The position numbers and the translations under genes were made by a program. From assembly GCA_021772635.1 (NCBI GenBank), contig JAJFLP010000003.1, forward strand, positions 1-36,426: a DNA stretch of 36,426 nt. Direction: 5' to 3'. The notes under the pieces were generated by a model, which worked only from the letters and a program-made list of their open reading frames with translations, was not told the DNA's origin and made no database searches. Position 1 is the first letter of the stretch. Each line of letters starts with the position of its first letter. This DNA is from Verrucomicrobiota bacterium. Lineage in GTDB: Bacteria > Verrucomicrobiota > Lentisphaeria > JABSQK01 > JAJFLO01. Shown piece by piece: positions 1 to 8,953 of this stretch.

Positions 1-3000
1 GCCGGCGGCCGGGACGTGACGTTCGCCGACAACCAGGGTCTGGGTACGGTCACCAATGACGACGCGGCCACCTTGACCATCGACGACGTAATTCAGGTGG
101 AAACTGACGCGGGGACCACAGCGTTCACGTTCACAGTGACGCTGGACGGAGACATTGACACCGCCGTCAGCTTCGATTTCGCGACGGCAGACAACACGGC
201 GACGGCAGCGGACAGCGACTACACGGGGATTTCGACGACCGCGCGCAACTTCGCGAGTCCGGTAGCGGGAGCGACCGAGACGATCACGGTGCAGGTTAAC
301 GGCGATGAAAAGGTTGAGCTTGACGAGACGTTTTTTGTGAACCTGAGCAATATTTCAGCCGGCGGCCGGGACGTGACGTTCGCTGACAGCGAGGGTCTGG
401 GCACGATCACCAATGACGACGCGGCGACGCTTTCGATCGACAACGTGACACAAGCGGAAACCAACGCTGGCACGACGACGTTTGCCTTCACTGTGACATT
501 GGATGCGGAGGTAGACACTGGTGTCGGCCTGGATTTTGCGACGGCGAATGACACGGGGACCACCACGGATAGCGATTACACGGGCATCTCGACGACGACT
601 CGTAACTTCGCGAGCACGGCAGTCGGTGCGACAGAAACAATCACTGTACAAGTTACTGGTGACGATAAGTTTGAATTGGACGACACGTTCTTCGTGAACC
701 TTTCGAATATCGCGGCTGGCGGCCGTGATGTGACATTCGCGGACAACCAGGGGCTGGGGACGATCACCAACGACGATTCGGAACCGACCGTAAGCTTGAG
801 TGCAGCACCAACAACCATCGCGGAGAGTGCAGAAGTCTCCACCGTGACGGCGAATCTTAGCAATCCGTCCTATCTGTCTGTGTCGGTTAGTTTGGCGTTT
901 AGCGGAACGGCGACAGAAACCGGCGACTACACACGAACCGGCGACACAGTGACCGTAGACCCCGACAGCACTTCTAATTCGATAACGGTGACTGCCGTCC
1001 AGGATACGGTGGATGATAACGGTGAGACGGTTATTGTCGATATCGTTACGGTAGCCAACGGAAGCGAGAACGGCGTCCAACAGCAGACGATTACGATTAC
1101 TGATGACGATATCAACGGCCGACAGTTTGAGGATATCAATGCGGACGGTACGGACGATGGCGGTAGTGATCCAGGACTTGACGGCGTTACACTCGAGTTA
1201 TACGTCGACGGCGGTGACGGCGTATTCGGCGACGTTGGCGGCCGCAGGAACGGCGATGACGACCAATTGGTTGGTACCACTGTATCTGCAAATGGCGGAT
1301 TATACGGGTTCGGGGATCTAGATCCTAACCTTTATTTTGTTCGCTCGGTTCCAGGCTTTGGTCAGGCTGCGACGACACCTGAAATTCTCACGGTCGACGG
1401 GATGGAAGATCCGAACTCTCCGAGCCAGGACTTTGGTACGACAATTCTAGGTTCGATCCATGGTTTGGCATATGAGGATATAGACGGCGATGGGATGTAC
1501 GACAGTAGCGTTGATTCGGCGCTAACCGGAGCCGACTTCGCGCTTACCGGCACCGACGGCCTGGGTAATCCGGTGAATCTGACGATGACGACAGGATCTG
1601 ACGGTGCAATCACCTTTGAGAATCTGGTACCGAGTGTCAACGGCGCTGGCGCTGGCACCGGATACACGGTCACCGAGACGGTCAAAACAGGATTCACAGC
1701 GTCAACCACCACTAGCTACAGCTCAGATCTTGAGAGTGGTCAAGCATTGGTTTGGATGACGTCTGCGGCGAACCTGAATCAAGGGACGCTGGCTCAGCTC
1801 GCATACGATCTAGACCAGCAGCACGGTTTTTTCGATGACGGTGCAAGAGCGGATGATTTTTCGGGTGGCGAGAACGAGAAGTGGATTAAGGCAGCGAATA
1901 ACGGTGATCAGGAGCATTATATCCTGCCCAACGGAGAATTATACGAATGGGACGGTAGTTCTACCGATCCATTGGCTGGGACTTTGATCGGGACGTTTGA
2001 TGCAACATTCCACAGCAACGAGGCTTTGATACACGATGCGGCTCCGGTTGATCCGCAGACGGAGGTGCTGATCGGCTCAACACTGGAATTCGGGAGTTAT
2101 ATCCCGGGATCAATGAATGGATTTAAGTTCGAAGATGTCGACCTGAACGGCATCTATGAAACGCAAACCGATAAGAAAATTTTTAATGTCGTATTCAAAT
2201 TGACCGGAACTGACGGTGGCGGGAACAGTGTGAATTTAACGACGACCACGGATACTAACGGGTTCTTTTCTTTCGCTAACCTGCGTCCGGGAAGCTATAC
2301 GTCGACGGTTACGCTCCTTGCGAACTGGGTTGCAACGACGGCGACATCGAGTACGCAAACGGTCACGAGCGGCCAGCATCTGGTAGCGAAAACGGGTCAG
2401 GCGAATCTGGGCGCCGGCGATTTGGGGTCGGAGGTGGTTATTGGTGCTCTGATGTTCGGCAGCAGATTGCCTGAATTCGATATTACGTTCACTGCGGGAC
2501 CAAACGGTTCGGTTCAGGGAGAACTCATGCAAACGGTCATCTACGGGAATCTGAGCAGTGATGTTACTGCAGTTCCGAACGAAGGTTTCCGATTCGACAC
2601 GTGGGAGCGAACCGCACAGATCGAGATTCTTGATTTCGGTGACAGTACCACGTCGGTCACTGTTTATGGTGCCGGAACGGTAACGGCGAAATTCGTTGAG
2701 AACCCGACCGAAATGATCATCCTTGACGTAATCGCTGGTAACGGAACGGTTTCCGGTGTTACGTCTGGTAATGTTGTCGCGGACGTTCCGCATCAGATTA
2801 CCGCGACTGCGAATACGGGCTTCGAGTTCGAGCGATGGGAAGCATCCGGATTTGGCGCACTGAATAACGCTCTCAATGCCCGGACGTCAGCGATTTTTAC
2901 AGGGCCGACTACATTAAGGGCAGTATTTACGCCAATCGATCAGACTTCTCAGGTACAGCTAAACCTCGTTGCCGGCACGGGCGGGACCACAGTTCCTTCA

Positions 3001-6000
3001 GCGGGTGTGCGATCAGTGGCAGCGAACAGCAGCGTAGCGATTCAAGCGATTGTTGAAACCGGGTATGAATTCGATAAATGGGAGTTAACGGGATCAGCAA
3101 CGGCGGTGAATATCAAGTCAAGGAGTACCACTGTATCGCTTGCAGGCGACGCGACAGTTAAAGCTGTCTTCCGGGTTGGATCCAATAATCAATACACATT
3201 GACCCTTGCCAAGACGGGTAACGGAACCCTGAATCCCCGCGAAGGAGCATACACCTTATTAGAGGCCCAGCGCTTTGGGTTTACCGCGATTCCCGACCAA
3301 GGGTATGTATTCAACGGATGGGCCATAAGTGGTATTGGTCAGCTGGACACGACTGCTGAGCGGGTTACGGCGATTCAGATGGGACGAGGTAATGCGACGG
3401 TGACGGCATCGTTCATTGAGGTAGCGAATCTGGTCGAATTGATTATCCAACCACGTGAAGGCGGAACGACTAACCCAGGGAGCGGGGTATACCAGGTTGA
3501 GCGGAATACGGTGCAACAGATTCAGGCGGTAGCAAACGAGGGCTGGCATTTCACAGGTTGGGAAGTGAAGCAAAACGCGGAAATTCTTAACCGAAACAGA
3601 GACCGAACCAGCGTCAAAGTATTAGGTAAAGCTACAATTACCCCGACGTTCGCTCGAAACGTGGTGCCATTGACGTTGACGATGGCAATTAATACGATTG
3701 ATCAAAGCAATAATATATTGACGGGTCAAACCGGGGGAGCGGTGAATCCCGGCGTAGGTAACCACCAGGGATTTAGCGGACGAACGATCAATCTTACAGC
3801 ATCTCCAAGCCAGGGATTTGAGTTTGTCCAATGGTCGATAGACGGTCAAGGTGATCTCGATAATACTAGAGAACGCTCGAGATCGAATTCCGCTAAATTA
3901 TCCGGAAATGCTACTGTTACTGCGTGGTTCCGGGTATCGCTGGATCTGGTTGACCTTGACCTTGCAGCGGGAACTGGCGGTTCGACCAATCCGGCAGCTA
4001 CAACGTACGAGCTTGAGCGCGGAACAGTCATCGATGTCATCGAAGCAATTCCGTCCACCGGATTTCATTTTACGAGTTGGATTGCGACGGGCGGCGATAT
4101 CGTTATCGAGCAGCCGTTCAACAAAAAGACTGCCGTGACGATTCACGAAAACGCGACCCTCACCGCGCAATTTGAAGCGGATGTTGCACTGAAGACGCTG
4201 ACAGTTTCGGGAGCAACAGGCGGAAGTACGAACCCCGGAGTGGGAAGCTTCCAGGTGGAGCAGGGTAGTAGTACCCGAATCGAAGCGAAACCAATCGCCG
4301 GGTGGCACTTTGAATTCTGGAAGATTAGTGGCGACGCTATTCTCAAAAATGCACAATCTTCGGAAACAACGATTCGTGTAAATGAGAACACAACGATTAC
4401 GCCGACGTTCGGACAGAACGCGGGTGCGGCGATGCTGGGGATTACATCCAGAAACAACGATGGAACTCGACAAACGCCGGGTAGTGTGGGAGGCAGCACG
4501 AACCCGGGGAATGGAGACTACAACCAGACGATCGGTGTGCGGCAGGACATCGATGCTGTCCCGGATCCAGGATATTATTTCGTGCGTTGGACCGTTCTTT
4601 CCGGGGTTGCCGATATTGAAGACGAGCTTTCGCAGGCGACGACCGTGGTTGTAGGGGAAGCGGCTCAGATTGAGGCGGTTTTCGCGAAGATAATTTCTAC
4701 GGCGACGCTTACGATCAGCGCGGACGGAATGGGGAGTACGAACAGAGGATTAGGCGGTCGCGAGGTTTCGGTCGGCGGCCCGCTCGAGTTTGTCGCCGTT
4801 CCGAGCAGCGGATATTTCTTCGATCAGTGGCAAGTCATATCAGGAGATGTGTCGATACAGAATACGGGGCAGCAAACAACGTTCGTCACGGTAAACTCCG
4901 GATCCACAGCCGAGGTGCGGGCGTTCTTCCAGCAGATCCCTGCGAATACGTTTATATTGACGACGGCTACCTCACCGTCACGTCGCGGAACAACGTCACT
5001 TGGAGAAGGAACCCGGACTGTAAACGAGAGTGTGTTGATCGAGATCACGGCGATTCCGATGAGTGACTTCACGTTCGATGAGTGGCGGGTTTCGGGCGGA
5101 GCGGCCGTCGAGAGTACCAGCAGCGCGGCAACGCGAGTATCGTTGAGCGGCGCGGACGGAACGATTACGGCTATATTCGCAAGCGACGATCCCTTGGAGG
5201 TCATTAACGGCTTGATCGATGACGGGACAATCGATACATCAGAGAAGGCCGACTTGACGATGGCGTTTACGGACCTGAGCACAGCGAATGTTGATCAAGC
5301 GAATACCGATTGTTATTGCACCGAGCTTGCGAAGGCCGGCGTGATCGATAACGCCGGCATTGTGCAGCAGATCGTAGATGCCTGTAACGCGGGTCAGGAA
5401 ACCGTCGTTATCAGAATGTACAATGGTTGGAACCTGATTAGTACACCTTATACCGGAAACTCACCCCAAGGTGTGTTCGGTAGTGCTCTCGGCAGCACCA
5501 ACGCGGTATTCAATTATCAGGACGGCGCCTATAAGGTGACTGCTCCTTCGACTGATATGACACTCGGTTTCGGTTATTGGGTATTCGTGAACGTGGGCGA
5601 CGAAGCGGGCGTTCAATTTGTCCTGGCAGGCCCGGATGTTTCAGATTCTGAGAAGACGCTGCCTTTGGTCGACGGCTGGAATCTGTTCGGTGTATTCGAT
5701 TTGCCGGAGGCGCAGCGTTCGGTATCGACTCTGATGAATTTTATTTCCGGGCATCCGTTCGGATGGAACTCGATCACAGCGGAGTTCACTGGACTGGCTC
5801 CCACTGACACATTTGCGCTCGGCAGCGGGTATTGGGGCTACGTAATCAACGCGACGGAAGTCGCGGATCTTACCCTCGTAACAAATCCGATTGAACTTGA
5901 TCACACCGCCGGTACGGTGACAATCATAATGACCGGGAACTTTGACCAAGTCAGGGTGGCATTATTCAATTCGACGACAAACAGGAGAATTCTTGCCCCG

Positions 6001-6492
6001 GTTGTTGTCGTACCTGTTGCCGGCGTGAACGCTGGCGAGTTCAGGGCGACAGTCACTCCATCGTCGCTGGTTATCGGGAACCAGTATTTCGTGGAACTCG
6101 CAGCGATCCGGCTAGGGGTGCAAGGCTTGCCGAAACAGGCGAGTTTCTATTCGATTGCCGATAACGATGGTGTGAACGATAATATTATTCGAGTTCCGGA
6201 ATTCCGTAATAGCGATATTCGGAATGCTACCGTTAGCATCACGGGGACAACGGCGACAGTGACTATACCGAATGCGGAAGGGCAGAGGGTACAGTACAAG
6301 CTTGACGTGCTCGTCGACGGGCAGTATCAAAACGTTGCGATGATCCAAACACGTGTTAACTCGGATACCACCGTTCCGATCGACATATCCAGTGTCTCGG
6401 CCGGCGGTAGTTTTGTTGCGAGTGTGAGATTTCTCGCCGCAGACAACACCCCATTGACCGGCTGGAAAACCCTCACCGGAGTTCGACCATAG
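1..6492 (+). CDS. Giant repeat-containing surface/secreted protein, 5' end outside window
   Basis: The frame is open from base 1, so the gene starts upstream; 2163 codons are visible. Reading from the left, there are two near-identical 118-residue Calx-beta repeats (about residues 21-258), one diverged Calx-beta-like repeat (to about 371), three SdrD-B-like carboxypeptidase-regulatory modules with Asp/Gly-rich starts such as FEDINADGTDDG, YEDIDGDGMYD and FEDVDLNG (about 372-820), and eleven divergent InlB/Listeria-Bacteroides-type repeats of about 75-85 residues (about 825-1730) with the recurring pattern GGSTNPG, GYxFxxW and VTAxF. The C-terminal 430 residues contain two modules opening with GWNLIST and GWNLFG, each followed by a GYW motif, and end in a beta-rich domain. 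No PEP-CTERM, LPXTG or type IX sorting signal is evident. The Calx-beta and SdrD-B domains suggest a calcium-stabilised extracellular stalk or adhesin. The specific ligand and the export route are unknown. Confidence 0.93.
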   Translation, partial: AGGRDVTFADNQGLGTVTNDDAATLTIDDVIQVETDAGTTAFTFTVTLDGDIDTAVSFDFATADNTATAADSDYTGISTTARNFASPVAGATETITVQVNGDEKVELDETFFVNLSNISAGGRDVTFADSEGLGTITNDDAATLSIDNVTQAETNAGTTTFAFTVTLDAEVDTGVGLDFATANDTGTTTDSDYTGISTTTRNFASTAVGATETITVQVTGDDKFELDDTFFVNLSNIAAGGRDVTFADNQGLGTITNDDSEPTVSLSAAPTTIAESAEVSTVTANLSNPSYLSVSVSLAFSGTATETGDYTRTGDTVTVDPDSTSNSITVTAVQDTVDDNGETVIVDIVTVANGSENGVQQQTITITDDDINGRQFEDINADGTDDGGSDPGLDGVTLELYVDGGDGVFGDVGGRRNGDDDQLVGTTVSANGGLYGFGDLDPNLYFVRSVPGFGQAATTPEILTVDGMEDPNSPSQDFGTTILGSIHGLAYEDIDGDGMYDSSVDSALTGADFALTGTDGLGNPVNLTMTTGSDGAITFENLVPSVNGAGAGTGYTVTETVKTGFTASTTTSYSSDLESGQALVWMTSAANLNQGTLAQLAYDLDQQHGFFDDGARADDFSGGENEKWIKAANNGDQEHYILPNGELYEWDGSSTDPLAGTLIGTFDATFHSNEALIHDAAPVDPQTEVLIGSTLEFGSYIPGSMNGFKFEDVDLNGIYETQTDKKIFNVVFKLTGTDGGGNSVNLTTTTDTNGFFSFANLRPGSYTSTVTLLANWVATTATSSTQTVTSGQHLVAKTGQANLGAGDLGSEVVIGALMFGSRLPEFDITFTAGPNGSVQGELMQTVIYGNLSSDVTAVPNEGFRFDTWERTAQIEILDFGDSTTSVTVYGAGTVTAKFVENPTEMIILDVIAGNGTVSGVTSGNVVADVPHQITATANTGFEFERWEASGFGALNNALNARTSAIFTGPTTLRAVFTPIDQTSQVQLNLVAGTGGTTVPSAGVRSVAANSSVAIQAIVETGYEFDKWELTGSATAVNIKSRSTTVSLAGDATVKAVFRVGSNNQYTLTLAKTGNGTLNPREGAYTLLEAQRFGFTAIPDQGYVFNGWAISGIGQLDTTAERVTAIQMGRGNATVTASFIEVANLVELIIQPREGGTTNPGSGVYQVERNTVQQIQAVANEGWHFTGWEVKQNAEILNRNRDRTSVKVLGKATITPTFARNVVPLTLTMAINTIDQSNNILTGQTGGAVNPGVGNHQGFSGRTINLTASPSQGFEFVQWSIDGQGDLDNTRERSRSNSAKLSGNATVTAWFRVSLDLVDLDLAAGTGGSTNPAATTYELERGTVIDVIEAIPSTGFHFTSWIATGGDIVIEQPFNKKTAVTIHENATLTAQFEADVALKTLTVSGATGGSTNPGVGSFQVEQGSSTRIEAKPIAGWHFEFWKISGDAILKNAQSSETTIRVNENTTITPTFGQNAGAAMLGITSRNNDGTRQTPGSVGGSTNPGNGDYNQTIGVRQDIDAVPDPGYYFVRWTVLSGVADIEDELSQATTVVVGEAAQIEAVFAKIISTATLTISADGMGSTNRGLGGREVSVGGPLEFVAVPSSGYFFDQWQVISGDVSIQNTGQQTTFVTVNSGSTAEVRAFFQQIPANTFILTTATSPSRRGTTSLGEGTRTVNESVLIEITAIPMSDFTFDEWRVSGGAAVESTSSAATRVSLSGADGTITAIFASDDPLEVINGLIDDGTIDTSEKADLTMAFTDLSTANVDQANTDCYCTELAKAGVIDNAGIVQQIVDACNAGQETVVIRMYNGWNLISTPYTGNSPQGVFGSALGSTNAVFNYQDGAYKVTAPSTDMTLGFGYWVFVNVGDEAGVQFVLAGPDVSDSEKTLPLVDGWNLFGVFDLPEAQRSVSTLMNFISGHPFGWNSITAEFTGLAPTDTFALGSGYWGYVINATEVADLTLVTNPIELDHTAGTVTIIMTGNFDQVRVALFNSTTNRRILAPVVVVPVAGVNAGEFRATVTPSSLVIGNQYFVELAAIRLGVQGLPKQASFYSIADNDGVNDNIIRVPEFRNSDIRNATVSITGTTATVTIPNAEGQRVQYKLDVLVDGQYQNVAMIQTRVNSDTTVPIDISSVSAGGSFVASVRFLAADNTPLTGWKTLTGVRP
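13..774 (+). repeat. Tandem 354-360 bp Calx-beta coding repeats
   Basis: The block that begins GGCCGGGACGTGACGTTCGC near base 7 recurs near 364 and, more diverged, near 720. The intervening DNA encodes two copies of a 118-residue Calx-beta unit. Identity at the DNA level is high enough for slippage or recombination to change copy number. The array probably continues upstream of the window. Confidence 0.85.
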
Positions 6493-6511
6493 ACTGCAAG
6501 AATCGCATTAA

Positions 6512-6600
6512 ATGTAGGAGGCAGCTCCCGCTGGCGAAGATGTGTATTTAGGAATATTACCGTGTTAAGGATATCGCCTGCAAGAGCAGCCCCGCTCATC
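6512..6600. repeat. REP pair (BIME-like) unit 1, upstream of RAYT
   Basis: The unit consists of a head ATGTAGGAGGCAGCTCCCGC followed by GGCGA, a spacer of about 30 nt, and a second head in the opposite orientation (TATCGCCTGCAAGAGCAGCC). The same two-headed layout recurs at 6629-6715 and 7282-7368. These are typical RAYT-linked repetitive extragenic palindromes. This copy has the most diverged right head (CCCCGCTC in place of CCTCCTAC). Confidence 0.8.
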
Positions 6601-6628
6601 TATACTGCAACAACCGATTTCGGAAGAA

Positions 6629-6715
6629 GGTACGAGGGAGCTCCCGCTAGCGATAACGTGTATTTAGGAATGATACCGTATTAAAGACATCGCCTGCAGG
6701 AGCAGCCTCCTACAT
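6629..6715. repeat. REP pair (BIME-like) unit 2, immediately upstream of RAYT
   Basis: The left head carries GAGGGAGCTCCCGCTAGCGA and the right head ATCGCCTGCAGGAGCAGCC followed by TCCTACAT. They are separated by a spacer with GTATTTAGGAATGATACCGT, which also occurs with small changes in units 1 and 3. The unit ends 19 nt before the transposase start codon, so it probably also forms its leader. Confidence 0.85.
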
Positions 6716-6734
6716 TTACAAACATGGTATTGCT

Positions 6735-7280
6735 ATGACCCGGTCATTGGACGACGAACCCCATGCACTAAATCTGCGAATGCATCGAAGGGCCGATGAG
6801 GTCGGAACATTTTTCGTCACTAAATGTTTGAGGCCCCGTAAGAACATCTTACTACAGGATAACTACCGATGTATCGCCGATGAAATCATAAACTACGTAA
6901 GATTTTCGGTAGAAAACGATAGAATATATCTCGGAGCATTCATCGTTATGCCAGACCACTGGCACGGATTATTTGCGGGATGTCAGGAGGTCACTTTACC
7001 CGAGATTATGAAATCTATGGGCACTTGGATCGGACGAAAGTCGAGAACGAAATTAGATGAACACGGAATAGATTGGCAGGACGGATATTATGATACCCGA
7101 ATTCGATCGGGTAATCAATTTCGTCATATTTGCAATTACATCGAGCAGAATCCAGTTCGTGGTAAGTTTATCGAACGAAAGGGCGATTGGGCCTGGAGTT
7201 CAGCGAATTCGAGGCATCATTCGATATTGATGCGTCCTTGGCCATGGGATTTCGAGATGGATATCACCAACCGATTTTGA
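6735..7280 (+). CDS. REP-associated tyrosine transposase (RAYT, IS200-like Y1 family)
   Basis: This 181-residue protein has the two signatures of the single-strand HUH transposase family as found in RAYTs: the His-x-His metal motif in MPDHWHGL (about residues 75-82) and the tyrosine nucleophile in NYIEQNPVRG (about 133-142), followed by WAWSSA. Length fits intact RAYTs (150-220 aa). RAYTs cut and rejoin single-stranded REP hairpins and are normally single-copy, domesticated elements rather than active insertion sequences. The gene sits exactly between REP pairs at 6512-6715 and 7282-7422, which are its predicted substrates. The ATG at 6735 is used because it lies just downstream of the REP unit and gives the full family N-terminus. 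All catalytic residues expected of the family are present, so it may be active. Confidence 0.92.
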   Translation: MTRSLDDEPHALNLRMHRRADEVGTFFVTKCLRPRKNILLQDNYRCIADEIINYVRFSVENDRIYLGAFIVMPDHWHGLFAGCQEVTLPEIMKSMGTWIGRKSRTKLDEHGIDWQDGYYDTRIRSGNQFRHICNYIEQNPVRGKFIERKGDWAWSSANSRHHSILMRPWPWDFEMDITNRF

Positions 7281-7281
7281 G

Positions 7282-7368
7282 ATGTAGGAGGGAGCTCCCG
7301 CTCGCGATAACCCGTATTTCGGAACAATACCGTAGTATAGACATCGCCTGCAGAGCAGCCTCCTACAT
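7282..7368. repeat. REP pair (BIME-like) unit 3, downstream of RAYT
   Basis: The left head is ATGTAGGAGGGAGCTCCCGC then TCGCGAT; the right head is ACATCGCCTGCAGAGCAGCC then TCCTACAT. It begins one base after the transposase stop codon and has the same spacer length as units 1 and 2. GGGAGCTCCC is a perfect palindrome within the head. Confidence 0.85.
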
Positions 7369-7393
7369 TAATTACAACCGCCCGCCGTCGTAA

Positions 7394-7422
7394 ACGTAGG
7401 AGGCTCTTTTCCTGCTGGCGAT
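7394..7422. repeat. Single degenerate REP head (unit 4)
   Basis: ACGTAGGAGGCTCTTTTCCT followed by GCTGGCGAT matches the REP head with a changed hairpin tip. No inverted partner follows. It lies in the leader of the gene that starts at 7465. Confidence 0.6.
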
Positions 7423-7464
7423 GACGAGTATTAACCAAAACCACGCATAATAGGGAGAACTGCA

Positions 7465-8442
7465 TTGAAAACGATAAATTATCTATGCGCCATAAATTTC
7501 ATTTTTCTGGTGGGTTCAATTACGGCAGACGCGCAGATTCGGGAAGCGTCCGGCGACTCTGGTTGGCGGTATTCTGCCGGAGTTAATTGGCGTTCTATTG
7601 GAAATATGGATACTAAGACCGAGGACTTGACGCCGGGAGACAGCAACTTTGTCAATGGGAGTGTGGTTGATGTCGGGGCTGGTAATTTTTCTTATACTGT
7701 TGCGAATTCGGTATTACAGGTGGATAACGCGACGCTTGATAAGATTGAGTACCAGAAAGCGTCGATCGTCGGAGGTAATTCGGATCTTGATGATTCTTAC
7801 GGGATCGCGCTCATCGCAACGCAAGAAATCGGGACGACGGACCATTTTATCGTCGAGTTGGGGCTGTCTCTTACCACGACATTTATTGGCGATGGAATAT
7901 CAACCTTGGCAAGTACACAAGCGTTCCAGTATGATATAGCCCCAAATACGTGGCCGAACGCGAACGCGCCGAATCCAGGTGGTGGCCCGGATCCGGATGT
8001 AACCCAGGCGATATTCGCGGTTAGTAACCAATCTCAGATTATTGCCGCGACGAATCCCGTTACGACGACTATTGACTATGATTTAGATTTAGACTTGTAT
8101 ACGTTCGGTTATGGTTGGAACCTCATGTATAGCGCGGAGGGCCTTAAACTCAGAATAGGAGCGGGGCCAACTCTAACGCTGATTGATTACGACGTAAGTC
8201 GGTCGGTCGCCGCCGCGTTCGCTGGCAGCACCGCGTTTTTCAATACCGAAGTTGAAGACGATGACCTCGCACTTCGCGCCGGTGTGTATGCCGCGATTGG
8301 CGTTGACTGCCGACTTGGCGACGATTGGGGGATTGGTATTGCAGGACGTTACGACCTCGTCGCTTCAGATGTCCACTCGGATATAGCGGATATTGATCTG
8401 GACGGATTCAGCGGGCAGTTATTTCTCAACTTTTCGTTCTAG
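7465..8442 (+). CDS. Exported protein, probable outer-membrane beta-barrel
   Basis: The 325-residue protein opens with a classic signal peptide (MKTINYLCAINFIFLVGSIT, cleavage likely after ADA-Q near residue 24). The mature part is rich in alternating hydrophobic/polar strands (for example LDLDLYTFGYGWNLMYSAEG, LKLRIGAGPTL, GIGIAGRYDLVASDV) and ends with a strand terminating in Phe (SGQLFLNFSF), as needed for BAM-dependent insertion in Gram-negative outer membranes. TTG is taken as start because an AGGGAG ribosome-binding site lies 8 nt upstream and it begins the signal peptide exactly. No specific family is recognised. Alternatives are a periplasmic or surface beta-sandwich protein. It is monocistronic and follows the RAYT/REP block. 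Confidence 0.85.
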   Translation: MKTINYLCAINFIFLVGSITADAQIREASGDSGWRYSAGVNWRSIGNMDTKTEDLTPGDSNFVNGSVVDVGAGNFSYTVANSVLQVDNATLDKIEYQKASIVGGNSDLDDSYGIALIATQEIGTTDHFIVELGLSLTTTFIGDGISTLASTQAFQYDIAPNTWPNANAPNPGGGPDPDVTQAIFAVSNQSQIIAATNPVTTTIDYDLDLDLYTFGYGWNLMYSAEGLKLRIGAGPTLTLIDYDVSRSVAAAFAGSTAFFNTEVEDDDLALRAGVYAAIGVDCRLGDDWGIGIAGRYDLVASDVHSDIADIDLDGFSGQLFLNFSF

Positions 8443-8651
8443 AAAGGTGTGTTAACCGCCGAGATCGCAAAGAACGCAGAGAAAAATTAAGAACTTAGAT
8501 TCACTTTGCTTCGAGCTATTCCGGCGGGGTTGTAAGGTTCAGCGATAGGGGATTGGGGTCAGGCCTTTAGTTTTAAGTTTTAGCAATTCAAAAACTTAAA
8601 ACTAAAGGCCTGACCCCGGATCTACTCACTGACAGCGATCGTATTTGTAAG
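8443..8651. other. Intergenic stretch with two dispersed repeat types
   Basis: No gene is supported. Bases 8449-8488 contain CCGCCGAGATCGCAAAGAAC then GCAGAG, a form seen as a dispersed intergenic repeat in many bacterial genomes. Bases 8555-8617 hold a long inverted repeat, listed separately. Confidence 0.6.
8555..8617. repeat. Perfect 27-bp inverted repeat (GGGGTCAGGCC... family)
   Basis: The left arm at 8555-8581 starts GGGGTCAGGCCTTTAGTTTT. Its exact reverse complement lies at 8591-8617, with a 9-nt loop between. GGGGTCAGG-ended hairpins are a known style of transposase-linked miniature repeat. It may also serve as a bidirectional terminator between the exported-protein gene and the tRNA, though there is no clean T-run after it. 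Confidence 0.85.
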
Positions 8652-8743
<92 letters not shown>

Positions 8744-8953
8744 GAAAAAGGTATGGAATAACGTCTTTTCTGTGCTGGAAGTTAATGCGCGAATTTGCAC
8801 GAGTTCGCGGCGTTTTGGATCTGTACTCTGCACCAGCTTTTATACGAGATCAACCACGTTTTTTTCAACTTCGTAAATAAGTTGATTTGAGTAGAGTACC
8901 TGTGGCGAAATGGCCTGATTCAGATGCCTCGAAACCCCAAGCCTGCTTTCAGA

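Noticed and set aside
3898-4473. 191-codon antisense frame within the giant repeat protein
   Set aside because: It is a shadow of the coding strand's codon bias; the plus-strand product is clear.
5200-6492. C-terminal sorting signal (PEP-CTERM, LPXTG, type IX) on the giant protein
   Set aside because: The end, GWKTLTGVRP, has no motif-helix-basic tail and no Pro-Glu-Pro or Leu-Pro-x-Thr-Gly.
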